From contig NZ_JAAWWL010000001.1 in assembly GCF_012272815.1 (NCBI RefSeq), forward strand, positions 1,365,146 through 1,429,145: a DNA stretch of 64,000 nucleotides, read 5' to 3'. The position numbers were made by a program, and so were the translations under genes. This document shows positions 7,771-14,757 of this stretch, piece after piece. Positions within the stretch are counted from its first letter, which is position 1; each line of letters starts with the position of its first letter. This DNA is from Croceivirga thetidis (GTDB lineage Bacteria; Bacteroidota; Bacteroidia; Flavobacteriales; Flavobacteriaceae). Below the pieces are notes generated by a model. That model was not told the DNA's origin, did no database searches, and saw only the letters and a program-made list of their open reading frames with translations.

Positions 7771-9812
7771 TCCTTTTTGGTCCAGAATCTACGGGCAAAA
7801 CGACTTTGTCGCAACAATTGGCCAGGCATTACAATACTGTTTGGGTTCCTGAATATGCTCGCGAATACCTACAACATAAATGGAATAATGAGCGAAAAAC
7901 ATGTGAGCCACATGATTTATTACCTATTGCCGAAGGCCAGATGCGCTTGGAAAACGAATTGACCAAAAAAGCGAGTAACGTTTTAATCTGTGATACCGAT
8001 TTGCTTGAAACGAAGGTGTATTCAGAAGCATATTATTTAGGATACTGTGATGAAAACCTTGAAAAGTATGCGTTGCTAAATGAATATCACCTTTACTTTT
8101 TGACTTACATCGATGTGCCTTGGGAAGAAGACGACCTTCGGGATAAGCCAAATGAACGAGAAAAAATGTTTGATTATTTCAAGGGTACGCTGGATAAATA
8201 TGATAGAAAATACGTTATCTTAAAAGGGGATAAGAAGACAAGATTAAAAACTGCTATTCACCATATTGATAAACTCCTAAAAATGATAGACTTTACTGAA
8301 AAAGACCTCAAACAATTGCAAGACAAAGGCATTTCAAAAGATAAGGTTCTACAACAGATTGAAACGTTTAAAGAAGGAATACCCTTTGTTGATCTTCAAA
8401 AGGCAGCAGTTGTGGGTGAAGGCATCGTTCGCGTCGATAATGAAAATGAATTGATAGCTCATTTTGAAAACAACATTGAGGAAAAGACAATTTTAAAATT
8501 TGTTCCTGCGTCTGGTGCTGCTTCTAGAATGTTTAAGGCCATGTTCAATTTTGTGGAGGCATATGACCCTTCAAACGAAGCGCTGGATGCCTACCTTGAA
8601 AGGACCGGTGATAAAGCCGTGAAACAATTTGTTGAGGGCATGGAAAACTTTTCATTCTATAATGATTTGCTATCAAAGATCGAGGGAAGCTATTCAAATG
8701 AAGGGGAAAAAGTCCATGCATTTGTAAAAACCATGCTAGCAGAAAATGGATTGAATTTTGGGTTTTATCCAAAAGGTCTATTGCCTTTTCATCGTTGTAA
8801 AAAGGGAAGTGCGACACCTTTCAAAGAGCATCTGAAAGAAGGTGCGCTTTATGCAAAAACCAATGGTAAGGCCAATTTGCACTTTACCATTTCTCCACAA
8901 CATGATACTATGTTTAAGGAGGAAGAAAGTATTTCGGTTCCCAGAATTTCCCAGAAAACCGATACAGAATTTAAAGTTTCCTACTCCTACCAAAAACCAT
9001 CTACTGACACCTTAGCGGTAACAATGGATAATACTCCTTTTAGAAATGATGACGGATCAATTCTGTTTCGACCAGGGGGTCACGGTGCCTTGATTGAAAA
9101 CCTTAATGAACAAGATGCTGACCTTGTTTTTATTAAGAATATTGATAATGTAGTAATAGACGAGAATTTGGAAGCTGTCGGTAACAGCAAAAAAGTGCTA
9201 GGAGGGCTATTATTACGAATTCAGGAAAAGTCGTTCAAGTATGCTGAATCCCTAGAACAAAACCCGAGTCCAGAAATGATAGGCGAAATAGCTTCATTTG
9301 CAATTAATGAACTAAACATAGTGCTGCCTGAAGATTTTGAATCGATGGATAGTAGTGATAAAATTGGGTTGTTGAAAGAAAAGTTGAACCGTCCCATCAG
9401 AATTTGTGGTATGGTAAAGAATGAAGGAGAACCCGGTGGTGGCCCTTTTTATATTAAGGATACTGAGGGCAATATTTCACTTCAGATAATAGAATCAGCT
9501 CAAATAGATTCATCCAATTCAGCACAAATATCAATTCTAAAGAATTCAACACACTTTAATCCCGTCGATATTGTATGCGGTTTGAAAAATCATAAAGGTG
9601 AAAAATTTGATTTGATGAAATTTATTGACCACAAGCAAGCCTTCATTACCGGTAAGACCCAAAACGGGAAGGAATTAAAAGCACTGGAACTTCCTGGACT
9701 TTGGAATGGCGCCATGGCATTTTGGAATACAATTTTTGTTGAGGTGCCGTTGGTTACCTTCAACCCAGTCAAAACTGTAAACGATTTGCTCAAACCGTCA
9801 CACCAGTCTTAA
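7725..9812 (+). CDS. NadR-like kinase fused to a DUF4301 domain
   Basis: A 695-residue two-part protein. Residues 1-186 are a NadR-like P-loop kinase: GPESTGKT at 19-26, PEYAREYL near 42 and LICDTDLLETKVY near 87, as in ribosylnicotinamide kinases. From Met187 it continues in frame as DUF4301, which shows PASGAASRMFK (261-271), RPGGHGAL (449-456) and NIDN (472-475). These resemble the nucleotide-binding and metal motifs of UDP-sugar pyrophosphorylase-type nucleotidyltransferases. The Met187 codon looks like the start of a formerly separate gene and could still be used. The start at 7725 lies within the permease gene, but no later start keeps the P-loop. The pathway is inferred only. Confidence 0.85.
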   Translation: MEEKLEQESSDIIKVVLFGPESTGKTTLSQQLARHYNTVWVPEYAREYLQHKWNNERKTCEPHDLLPIAEGQMRLENELTKKASNVLICDTDLLETKVYSEAYYLGYCDENLEKYALLNEYHLYFLTYIDVPWEEDDLRDKPNEREKMFDYFKGTLDKYDRKYVILKGDKKTRLKTAIHHIDKLLKMIDFTEKDLKQLQDKGISKDKVLQQIETFKEGIPFVDLQKAAVVGEGIVRVDNENELIAHFENNIEEKTILKFVPASGAASRMFKAMFNFVEAYDPSNEALDAYLERTGDKAVKQFVEGMENFSFYNDLLSKIEGSYSNEGEKVHAFVKTMLAENGLNFGFYPKGLLPFHRCKKGSATPFKEHLKEGALYAKTNGKANLHFTISPQHDTMFKEEESISVPRISQKTDTEFKVSYSYQKPSTDTLAVTMDNTPFRNDDGSILFRPGGHGALIENLNEQDADLVFIKNIDNVVIDENLEAVGNSKKVLGGLLLRIQEKSFKYAESLEQNPSPEMIGEIASFAINELNIVLPEDFESMDSSDKIGLLKEKLNRPIRICGMVKNEGEPGGGPFYIKDTEGNISLQIIESAQIDSSNSAQISILKNSTHFNPVDIVCGLKNHKGEKFDLMKFIDHKQAFITGKTQNGKELKALELPGLWNGAMAFWNTIFVEVPLVTFNPVKTVNDLLKPSHQS

Positions 9813-9840
9813 GTATTGAATATCAATTATATAGATAGTA

Positions 9841-9868
9841 TCCTCGCCAATTGGCGGGGATTTTTTTT
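9841..9868 (+). terminator. Terminator after the kinase-DUF4301 gene
   Basis: An 8-bp stem (TCCTCGCC / GGCGGGGA, one T-G wobble) with an AATT loop, followed by eight T. It ends the thiamine-uptake transcription unit. Confidence 0.9.
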
Positions 9869-9907
9869 GTCCAAATGTGACTTTTTAAAATTTGAGGTGT
9901 CTTACTA

Positions 9908-10126
9908 ATGAAAGCAAACAAAACTATGGACGCAATTTTAAAATCAATGGTATTCGGATTAGTATTCATAATCACACTGATACTTACGGCACCGGTTTTT
10001 AATGCAGAGAAAGTGGAGAAAGATGAAGATGTAAAAGCGACTATAGAAGCTGAAGGAGAAATAAAGCATATAGCATATACTTACTCCGAAAGGGCTGATT
10101 ACCCTTCGGAATTTTTGGTTGGTTGA
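9908..10126 (+). CDS. Small single-pass membrane protein, unknown
   Basis: A 72-residue protein. A basic start (MKANKTMDAILKS) and a hydrophobic stretch at about residues 14-31 form a signal anchor or signal peptide. An acidic, lysine-rich middle (EKVEKDEDVK) and a Tyr-containing tail follow. It has no recognisable domain. It stands alone between the terminator at 9841 and another at 10138, so it has its own transcript, which supports it being a real gene despite its size. Confidence 0.6.
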   Translation: MKANKTMDAILKSMVFGLVFIITLILTAPVFNAEKVEKDEDVKATIEAEGEIKHIAYTYSERADYPSEFLVG

Positions 10127-10137
10127 TTTGGTTGATT

Positions 10138-10170
10138 GGGGTCGTTTGCATTGTAGACGGCCCCTTCTTT
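10138..10170 (+). terminator. Terminator after the 72-residue protein
   Basis: An 8-bp stem (GGGGTCGT / ACGGCCCC, one wobble) with an 11-base loop, followed by TTCTTT. It begins 12 bases after the stop of the small gene. Confidence 0.75.
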
Positions 10171-10184
10171 ATGAAAATAGATAA

Positions 10185-10304
10185 ATGGAAACCATCATTG
10201 ACATATTGACTTTTACAGGAATTACAGCATTCTTTTATGCGTTTTACTTGATTACCCCCGCGACTACTCGCGCCTACATAAAGGGCGATGCTATGCAACA
10301 CTAG
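10185..10304 (+). CDS. 39-residue putative membrane peptide
   Basis: An open frame starting METIIDILTFTGITAFFYAF and ending AYIKGDAMQH. Residues 4-24 are hydrophobic and could span the membrane; the tail is hydrophilic. A strong terminator starts 30 bases after its stop and another terminator lies just before it, so something is transcribed here. There is no homology to point to, and chance cannot be excluded for so short a frame. Confidence 0.4.
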   Translation: METIIDILTFTGITAFFYAFYLITPATTRAYIKGDAMQH

Positions 10305-10334
10305 CCATTTCCCCCTATATCCGATATCGGATAG

Positions 10335-10358
10335 AGACCGCCTCTGGCGGTCTTTTTT
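10335..10358 (+). terminator. Strong terminator before the TPP riboswitch
   Basis: A perfect 8-bp stem (AGACCGCC / GGCGGTCT) with a TCT loop and six T. It insulates the riboswitch-controlled gene from upstream transcription. Confidence 0.9.
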
Positions 10359-10394
10359 GTTTTTAACAAATTGCGAATTACATTTGCAGCCATC

Positions 10395-10478
10395 TCAAAG
10401 GGGTGCCTTGTATTTACAAAGCTGAGATTATACCCATTGAACCTGGGCAGGTAATGCTGCTAAGGGACCGAGCGTTAA
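10395..10478 (+). promoter_or_regulatory. TPP (THI-box) riboswitch
   Basis: The conserved core of the thiamine pyrophosphate aptamer is present in order: GGGGTGCC at 10400, GCTGAGA at 10421, ACCC at 10432, GAACCTG at 10439 and AGGGA at 10463. The stem after GGGGTGCC (CTTGT / ACAAAG) is also present. It lies about 130 bases before the start of the TonB receptor at 10608. When TPP binds, expression of that receptor is expected to fall. The expression platform probably lies at 10480-10600. Confidence 0.95.
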
Positions 10479-10479
10479 G

Positions 10480-10500
10480 AAAATGTCCGGTGGACATTTT
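10480..10500 (+). promoter_or_regulatory. Hairpin just after the TPP aptamer, possible expression platform
   Basis: A perfect 9-bp stem, AAAATGTCC / GGACATTTT, with a three-base loop, ends in a run of T. A second stem (CCAGC / GCTGG) follows near 10508-10524. Either could be the switching element. It could also be a dispersed palindromic repeat inserted here. Confidence 0.5.
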
Positions 10501-10607
10501 TAGCGAGGGGCCAGCGGGTGCTGGAATCACAACCTCCAAAAGGGTCGCTCAAAACAATCAAGTTTAACCTGAATAATAGCCCCTTTTATTCGTAAAATAA
10601 TTTACGG

Positions 10608-12788
10608 ATGAAAACATCTATTTTCACAATTTTAGGAATGTGCGGCCTTGCCGTTTCGCTAAACGCACAACAACAAACGCAAAATCAAGATACTGTTCAA
10701 GGAAAAAAAGTAATCCTTGATGAGGTTTTGGTCTCCGCTGTTCGTGTTACTAAAGAATCACCGGTTACATTCTCGAATTTGGACAAGGAAGAAATTGCCC
10801 CTAGAAATTTAGGGCAAGACATTCCAATATTGATGAATTTTTTGCCAGCTGTTGTAACCACATCTGATGCCGGTGCAGGAGTAGGTTATACTGGAATTCG
10901 GGTTCGTGGTAGCGATGCCACAAGAGTAAATGTTACCATAAACGGCATTCCTTATAACGATGCTGAATCACAAGGAACGTTTTGGGTCAACATGCCAGAT
11001 TTTGCTTCATCTACCCAAAGTCTTCAGTTGCAAAGAGGGGTTGGGACCTCTACAAATGGTGCGGGCGCATTTGGAGCAAGCCTTAATTTACTAACAGATG
11101 CCTTTGCTGAGGAAGCCTACGGACAAATATCATCCTCTATTGGTAGCTTTAATACATTACGTAACAACATTAAATTTAGCACCGGCCTCATGAACAATAG
11201 CGTTGAGTTATCTGGAAGGCTCTCCAGAATAACTTCAGATGGTTATATAGATAGAGCTGCTTCGGAGTTGGATTCCTACTTTTTGCAAGGAGTTTACAAA
11301 GACGAGAACACCTTGGTTAAGGCATTGTTGTTTGGTGGTCACGAAATTACCTATCAAGCTTGGTACGGAATAGATGCTGCTACCTTGGCTACTGATCGGA
11401 CGTTTAATCCCTCAGGTATTTATACTGATGAAAATGGGAATACCCAGTTCTACGAGAACGAAGTTGACAATTACAAACAAGATCATTTTCAATTGCATTG
11501 GAGTGAAAAACTGAATGAAAATTGGAATACAAACATTGCACTTCATTATACGCGTGGTCGAGGGTTTTTTGAACAGTTTCGAGAAGACGATGATTTTGAC
11601 ACGTACGGCATAACTCCAATAACCGTTGATGGAGAATTGGTGAATACCACAGATTTAATTCGAAGAAGGTGGCTGGACAATGACTTTTACGGAACTATTT
11701 TTTCAGCCAATTATTCCAGCGAAAAATTGCAATTAATTTTTGGTGGCGGTTATAACATCTACAAAGGAGACCATTTCGGAGAAATTATTTGGGCAAGATT
11801 TGCGAACAACACCGATTTTGCTGATCGCTATTATGATGATACGTCAACCAAAACAGATTTGAATACCTATGCAAAAGCCATATACAAATTGAACAACAAA
11901 TGGAGCCTATTCGGAGATTTGCAATATCGCGGTGTGGGTTATGAAGCAAACGGTGAGGATACAGGGCTTGTTGATGATACCTTCAATTTCTTCAATCCTA
12001 AGGCTGGTCTAACATTCGATTTGAATGCGAACAATAATTTTTACTTTTCCTACGCACGCGCAAACCGTGAACCAAACCGTAATGATTATGAAAATGGTAA
12101 CCCAAGACCAGAGCAATTGAATGATTTTGAACTAGGGTGGCGTTATGTTAACCCATCTGTTCAAGTAAATACCAATGTTTACTACATGCGCTATAAAGAC
12201 CAATTGGTCTTGACAGGAGAACTAAATGATGTTGGAGCACCTTTGCGTGCAAATGTGGGGGATAGCTATAGACTGGGACTTGAAATTGATGCCAATATTT
12301 CATTAAGTGATAAATGGATGATACAACCTAACATTGCTTTGAGTAGTAATAAGAACATTGATTTCATATTTCAGCGTGATGGTGTGATTCAAAACTTAGG
12401 AAATACCAATATTGCATATTCGCCAAATTTGGTTGCAGGAAACATTATTGGATTTACACCTAATCAGAATTGGCAATTCTTTGTGTTATCAAAATTTGTG
12501 GGTGAGCAATACATGGGCAACATTGATGCTGATGGTTCCATCTTAGATGCCTATTCACAGACAGATTTGAATATTCAATATACCTGGCAGACCAATTCTT
12601 TTGTAAAAAGCATTGTTTTCTCAGGTTTGGTAAACAATATTTTCGACCAGGACATCGTGTCGAATGGGTACTTTTTCACATTCGATGATGATTTTTCTAA
12701 CCCCGGAACAATTACAACTATTGAAGGTGCAGGCTTTTACCCACAGGCAGGAATTAACTTTTTACTTGGAGCTACCTTGAATTTTTAA
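10608..12788 (+). CDS. TPP-riboswitch-controlled TonB-dependent receptor (thiamine uptake)
   Basis: An outer-membrane receptor of 726 residues. A signal peptide ends near SLNAQ, a short linker follows, then a plug domain (about 45-160, with GIRVRGSDATRVNVTINGIP) and a 22-strand-type barrel ending in LGATLNF. Unlike the receptor at 303 it has no CarboxypepD_reg domain. The TPP riboswitch in its leader makes thiamine, or a thiamine precursor or phosphate, the likely substrate; TPP-controlled TonB receptors are established in Bacteroidota. It probably feeds the permease and binding protein encoded at 6.9-7.8 kb. Confidence 0.92.
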   Translation: MKTSIFTILGMCGLAVSLNAQQQTQNQDTVQGKKVILDEVLVSAVRVTKESPVTFSNLDKEEIAPRNLGQDIPILMNFLPAVVTTSDAGAGVGYTGIRVRGSDATRVNVTINGIPYNDAESQGTFWVNMPDFASSTQSLQLQRGVGTSTNGAGAFGASLNLLTDAFAEEAYGQISSSIGSFNTLRNNIKFSTGLMNNSVELSGRLSRITSDGYIDRAASELDSYFLQGVYKDENTLVKALLFGGHEITYQAWYGIDAATLATDRTFNPSGIYTDENGNTQFYENEVDNYKQDHFQLHWSEKLNENWNTNIALHYTRGRGFFEQFREDDDFDTYGITPITVDGELVNTTDLIRRRWLDNDFYGTIFSANYSSEKLQLIFGGGYNIYKGDHFGEIIWARFANNTDFADRYYDDTSTKTDLNTYAKAIYKLNNKWSLFGDLQYRGVGYEANGEDTGLVDDTFNFFNPKAGLTFDLNANNNFYFSYARANREPNRNDYENGNPRPEQLNDFELGWRYVNPSVQVNTNVYYMRYKDQLVLTGELNDVGAPLRANVGDSYRLGLEIDANISLSDKWMIQPNIALSSNKNIDFIFQRDGVIQNLGNTNIAYSPNLVAGNIIGFTPNQNWQFFVLSKFVGEQYMGNIDADGSILDAYSQTDLNIQYTWQTNSFVKSIVFSGLVNNIFDQDIVSNGYFFTFDDDFSNPGTITTIEGAGFYPQAGINFLLGATLNF

Positions 12789-12797
12789 AAATAAATG

Positions 12798-12867
12798 GCA
12801 CCCGGAACGTTGACCATATACCCATTTCATGTTCCCCCTAATGGTCGATTGATGAAGGGTGCTTTTT
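12798..12867. terminator. Long hairpin terminator between converging genes
   Basis: An outer stem GCACCC / GGGTGC and an inner stem TGACCAT / ATGGTCG enclose a C-rich loop, followed by six T on the plus strand. It ends the receptor transcript and may also act for the minus-strand gene that stops at 12867. Confidence 0.75.
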
Positions 12868-13307
12868 TAATTAGAAATTATTACTGAATTTCCTGCTAGG
12901 ACTGCACGATAAGGCTTCAAGTTAAAAAATCGACTACCATCCTGTGGTGGGTTTAACAATTGCCCAAAGAACAGGTTGTACTCATAATCATCACATGGAC
13001 AACTGGCATTTTGACCTTCTAAAACCATTGTAGAACAGTTGTTCGGGGCTTGATTCGGACAATTGGCCTCCCATGCCACAAATTGGTCGCTGGGTCCGGT
13101 TCTCATAACAAATGCACCTCTAACTCCGACGCCTGCGTTGTCCACATAGATTGGACTGCCGATGATATTTAAATCGTTATATAGAGGAAGGTTTAGGTTC
13201 AAATCAAATCGAAATGATACATCTGGTATAAATGGATTTCTATTTATATCATCGCTTTCGCAAGAAAACAGTAAAACCATGAAAATCAGGCAATAACTAT
13301 ATCTCAT
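12867..13307 (-). CDS. Rieske-like lipoprotein lacking the cluster histidines
   Basis: A 146-residue lipoprotein with lipobox LLFSC at the end of the signal peptide. The C-terminal half (FVAWEANCPNQAPNNCSTM, then ASCPCDDYEY and LKPYRAVLAGNSVIIS) follows the strand pattern of Rieske domains. The two Cys-x-His pairs that hold a 2Fe-2S cluster are not intact: Asn replaces His after the first Cys-Pro, and no His follows the second cysteine group. It is therefore probably a fold relative without a normal Rieske cluster. It is convergent with the thiamine receptor and divergent from greA. Confidence 0.65.
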   Translation of the reverse strand: MRYSYCLIFMVLLFSCESDDINRNPFIPDVSFRFDLNLNLPLYNDLNIIGSPIYVDNAGVGVRGAFVMRTGPSDQFVAWEANCPNQAPNNCSTMVLEGQNASCPCDDYEYNLFFGQLLNPPQDGSRFFNLKPYRAVLAGNSVIISN

Positions 13308-13317
13308 TCGGGGTATT

Positions 13318-13351
13318 TTGGATAAAAGTCACTAAAAAATGCATATCTTTG
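13318..13351 (+). promoter_or_regulatory. Promoter of greA
   Basis: TTG at 13318-13320 and TATCTTTG at 13344-13351, 23 bases apart, fit the Bacteroidota -33/-7 pattern. Transcription should begin near 13357, giving a leader of about 120 bases. Confidence 0.65.
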
Positions 13352-13355
13352 CGTT

Positions 13356-13399
13356 AAATCCTCGATAAAACTGCATGAGGCGGTTAATGTTGGGGATTT
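13356..13399 (+). promoter_or_regulatory. Structured RNA leader of greA
   Basis: Right at the predicted transcript start lies an 8-bp stem (AAATCCTC / GGGGATTT) enclosing a second stem (ACTGC / GCGGT) with loop ATGAG, followed by several T. The remaining leader up to 13476 has no reading frame of note. Confidence 0.45.
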
Positions 13400-13476
13400 T
13401 TCAATTTTAAATTCAAGACACATCGGGAAGACTTGAAAAGGTTTTCCACGGTGATTTTTTGTCTAAAATATAAGTT

Positions 13477-13953
13477 ATGAGTAAAGTTTCCTATTATACA
13501 CCCGAAGGGTTGAAAAAACTAAAGGCTGAGTTAGACCATCTACGAGATGTGGAACGCCCAAAAGCTTCACAGGCCATTGCCGAGGCTCGAGACAAGGGTG
13601 ACCTTTCCGAGAATGCCGAATATGATGCTGCAAAAGAAGCGCAAGGATTACTAGAGATGAAAATCTCAAAAATGGAAGAAACCGTCGCCAATGCCAGAAT
13701 TATTGATGAATCTCAGTTAGATACCTCAAAAGTTCTTGTACTTTCAACAGTAAAACTAAAGAACCAAGCCAATAAGATGGAAATGAAATATACCCTCGTA
13801 GCGGAAAGTGAAGCTAACTTAAAGCAGGGAAAAATTTCTGTGAATTCCCCAATAGGGAAAGGGCTTTTAGGCAAATCTGTTGGTGATGTTGCTGAGGTTC
13901 AAGTGCCTAACGGTGTAATGAAACTTGAAATTTTGGACATTAGTCGCAATTAG
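13477..13953 (+). CDS. greA: Transcription elongation factor GreA
   Basis: 158 residues, the normal length. It rescues backtracked RNA polymerase by stimulating transcript cleavage. The N-terminal coiled coil (about 8-76) carries the tip motif ARDKGDLSENAEYDAAKE with the acidic residues that act in the polymerase secondary channel. The C-terminal FKBP-like domain ends VMKLEILDI. It is preceded by a long structured leader and followed by a strong terminator, so it is a single-gene transcript. Confidence 0.97.
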   Translation: MSKVSYYTPEGLKKLKAELDHLRDVERPKASQAIAEARDKGDLSENAEYDAAKEAQGLLEMKISKMEETVANARIIDESQLDTSKVLVLSTVKLKNQANKMEMKYTLVAESEANLKQGKISVNSPIGKGLLGKSVGDVAEVQVPNGVMKLEILDISRN

Positions 13954-13977
13954 GTGCAACGAAAAAAGTAAATTTAG

Positions 13978-14004
13978 CCCTATCTAACCAGATAGGGTTT
14001 TTTT
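13978..14004 (+). terminator. Terminator after greA
   Basis: A perfect 8-bp stem (CCCTATCT / AGATAGGG), AACC loop and seven T. Confidence 0.92.
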
Positions 14005-14020
14005 ATTCAAATCAACGACC

Positions 14021-14413
14021 ATGGCCAGCATCTTTACCAAAATAATCAACGGTGACATTCCATGTTACAAAATTGCTGAAGACGAAAACTTTTTTGCTTT
14101 TTTAGATATTAATCCTAATTCCAAGGGTCATACCTTGTGTGTGCCTAAAAAGGAAATTGATAAGATTTTTGATTTAGATGAATCCACCTACTTGGGTCTT
14201 ATGGCATTTTCAAGAAAAGTTGCATTAGCAATTCAAGAGGTGATTGATTGTGAACGAATAGGAATGAGTGTGATTGGTTTGGAGGTACCCCATGTTCATG
14301 TGCATTTAATTCCATTGAATTCAATGAAAGACGCCACTTTTCAAAATAAGGTAGAAATGACACCTAATGCTTTCGAAACTTTAGCAGCTGAGATTAGTTC
14401 ATTAGTTAAATAG
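14021..14413 (+). CDS. HIT-family nucleotide-binding hydrolase
   Basis: A 130-residue HIT-family protein; members hydrolyse nucleotide phosphoramidates and related nucleotides. The catalytic histidine triad is HVHVHL with His91, His93 and His95, and the N-terminal FTKIINGDIPCYKIAED is typical of the Hint/HinT branch. Its last 8 bases overlap the 3' end of the converging zinc-ribbon gene. Confidence 0.93.
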   Translation: MASIFTKIINGDIPCYKIAEDENFFAFLDINPNSKGHTLCVPKKEIDKIFDLDESTYLGLMAFSRKVALAIQEVIDCERIGMSVIGLEVPHVHVHLIPLNSMKDATFQNKVEMTPNAFETLAAEISSLVK

Positions 14414-14756
14414 CCCCTTCGAAATACAAGTAGAGTAAAGCCGCCACCGCACCAAACATTAGCAACAATAACACAAAAAAAAGTGTGGTAAATCTCACGG
14501 ATTTTTTATCAGGCTCAACCAATTTGTTGTAATAATCGAAGACTCTTTCAATATCATCTGTCCATTTCACAGGGTAAATGATAGATTCACACTTTTTACA
14601 TTTTATTTCATGGCTAATCTCTTCAGTGGTTTTATGATAAAATGCATTGTAAGTATGGCGTTGTGAAAAGGTAAGTTCAAGTTCCTGATTAAAACACTCC
14701 GGACAATTATTGGTAATGTCGGCCTGTTTGATAACAATAAGTCTTTCTTTGGCCAT
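14406..14756 (-). CDS. Zinc-ribbon protein with a C-terminal membrane helix
   Basis: A 116-residue protein of unknown role. Two CxxC pairs (CPEC near residue 18 and CKKC near 53) form a likely zinc ribbon. A single hydrophobic helix at about 89-110 suggests tail anchoring. It lies one base after the sensor kinase gene at 14758-15906 in the same direction, so it is probably an operon partner and may serve the same signalling system. Confidence 0.75.
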   Translation of the reverse strand: MAKERLIVIKQADITNNCPECFNQELELTFSQRHTYNAFYHKTTEEISHEIKCKKCESIIYPVKWTDDIERVFDYYNKLVEPDKKSVRFTTLFFVLLLLMFGAVAALLYLYFEGAI

Positions 14757-14757
14757 T

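Noticed and set aside
10041-10301. Minus-strand frame of 86 codons across the small-protein region
   Set aside because: It crosses two plus-strand terminators and has no signal or domain; the plus-strand small frames explain the region better.
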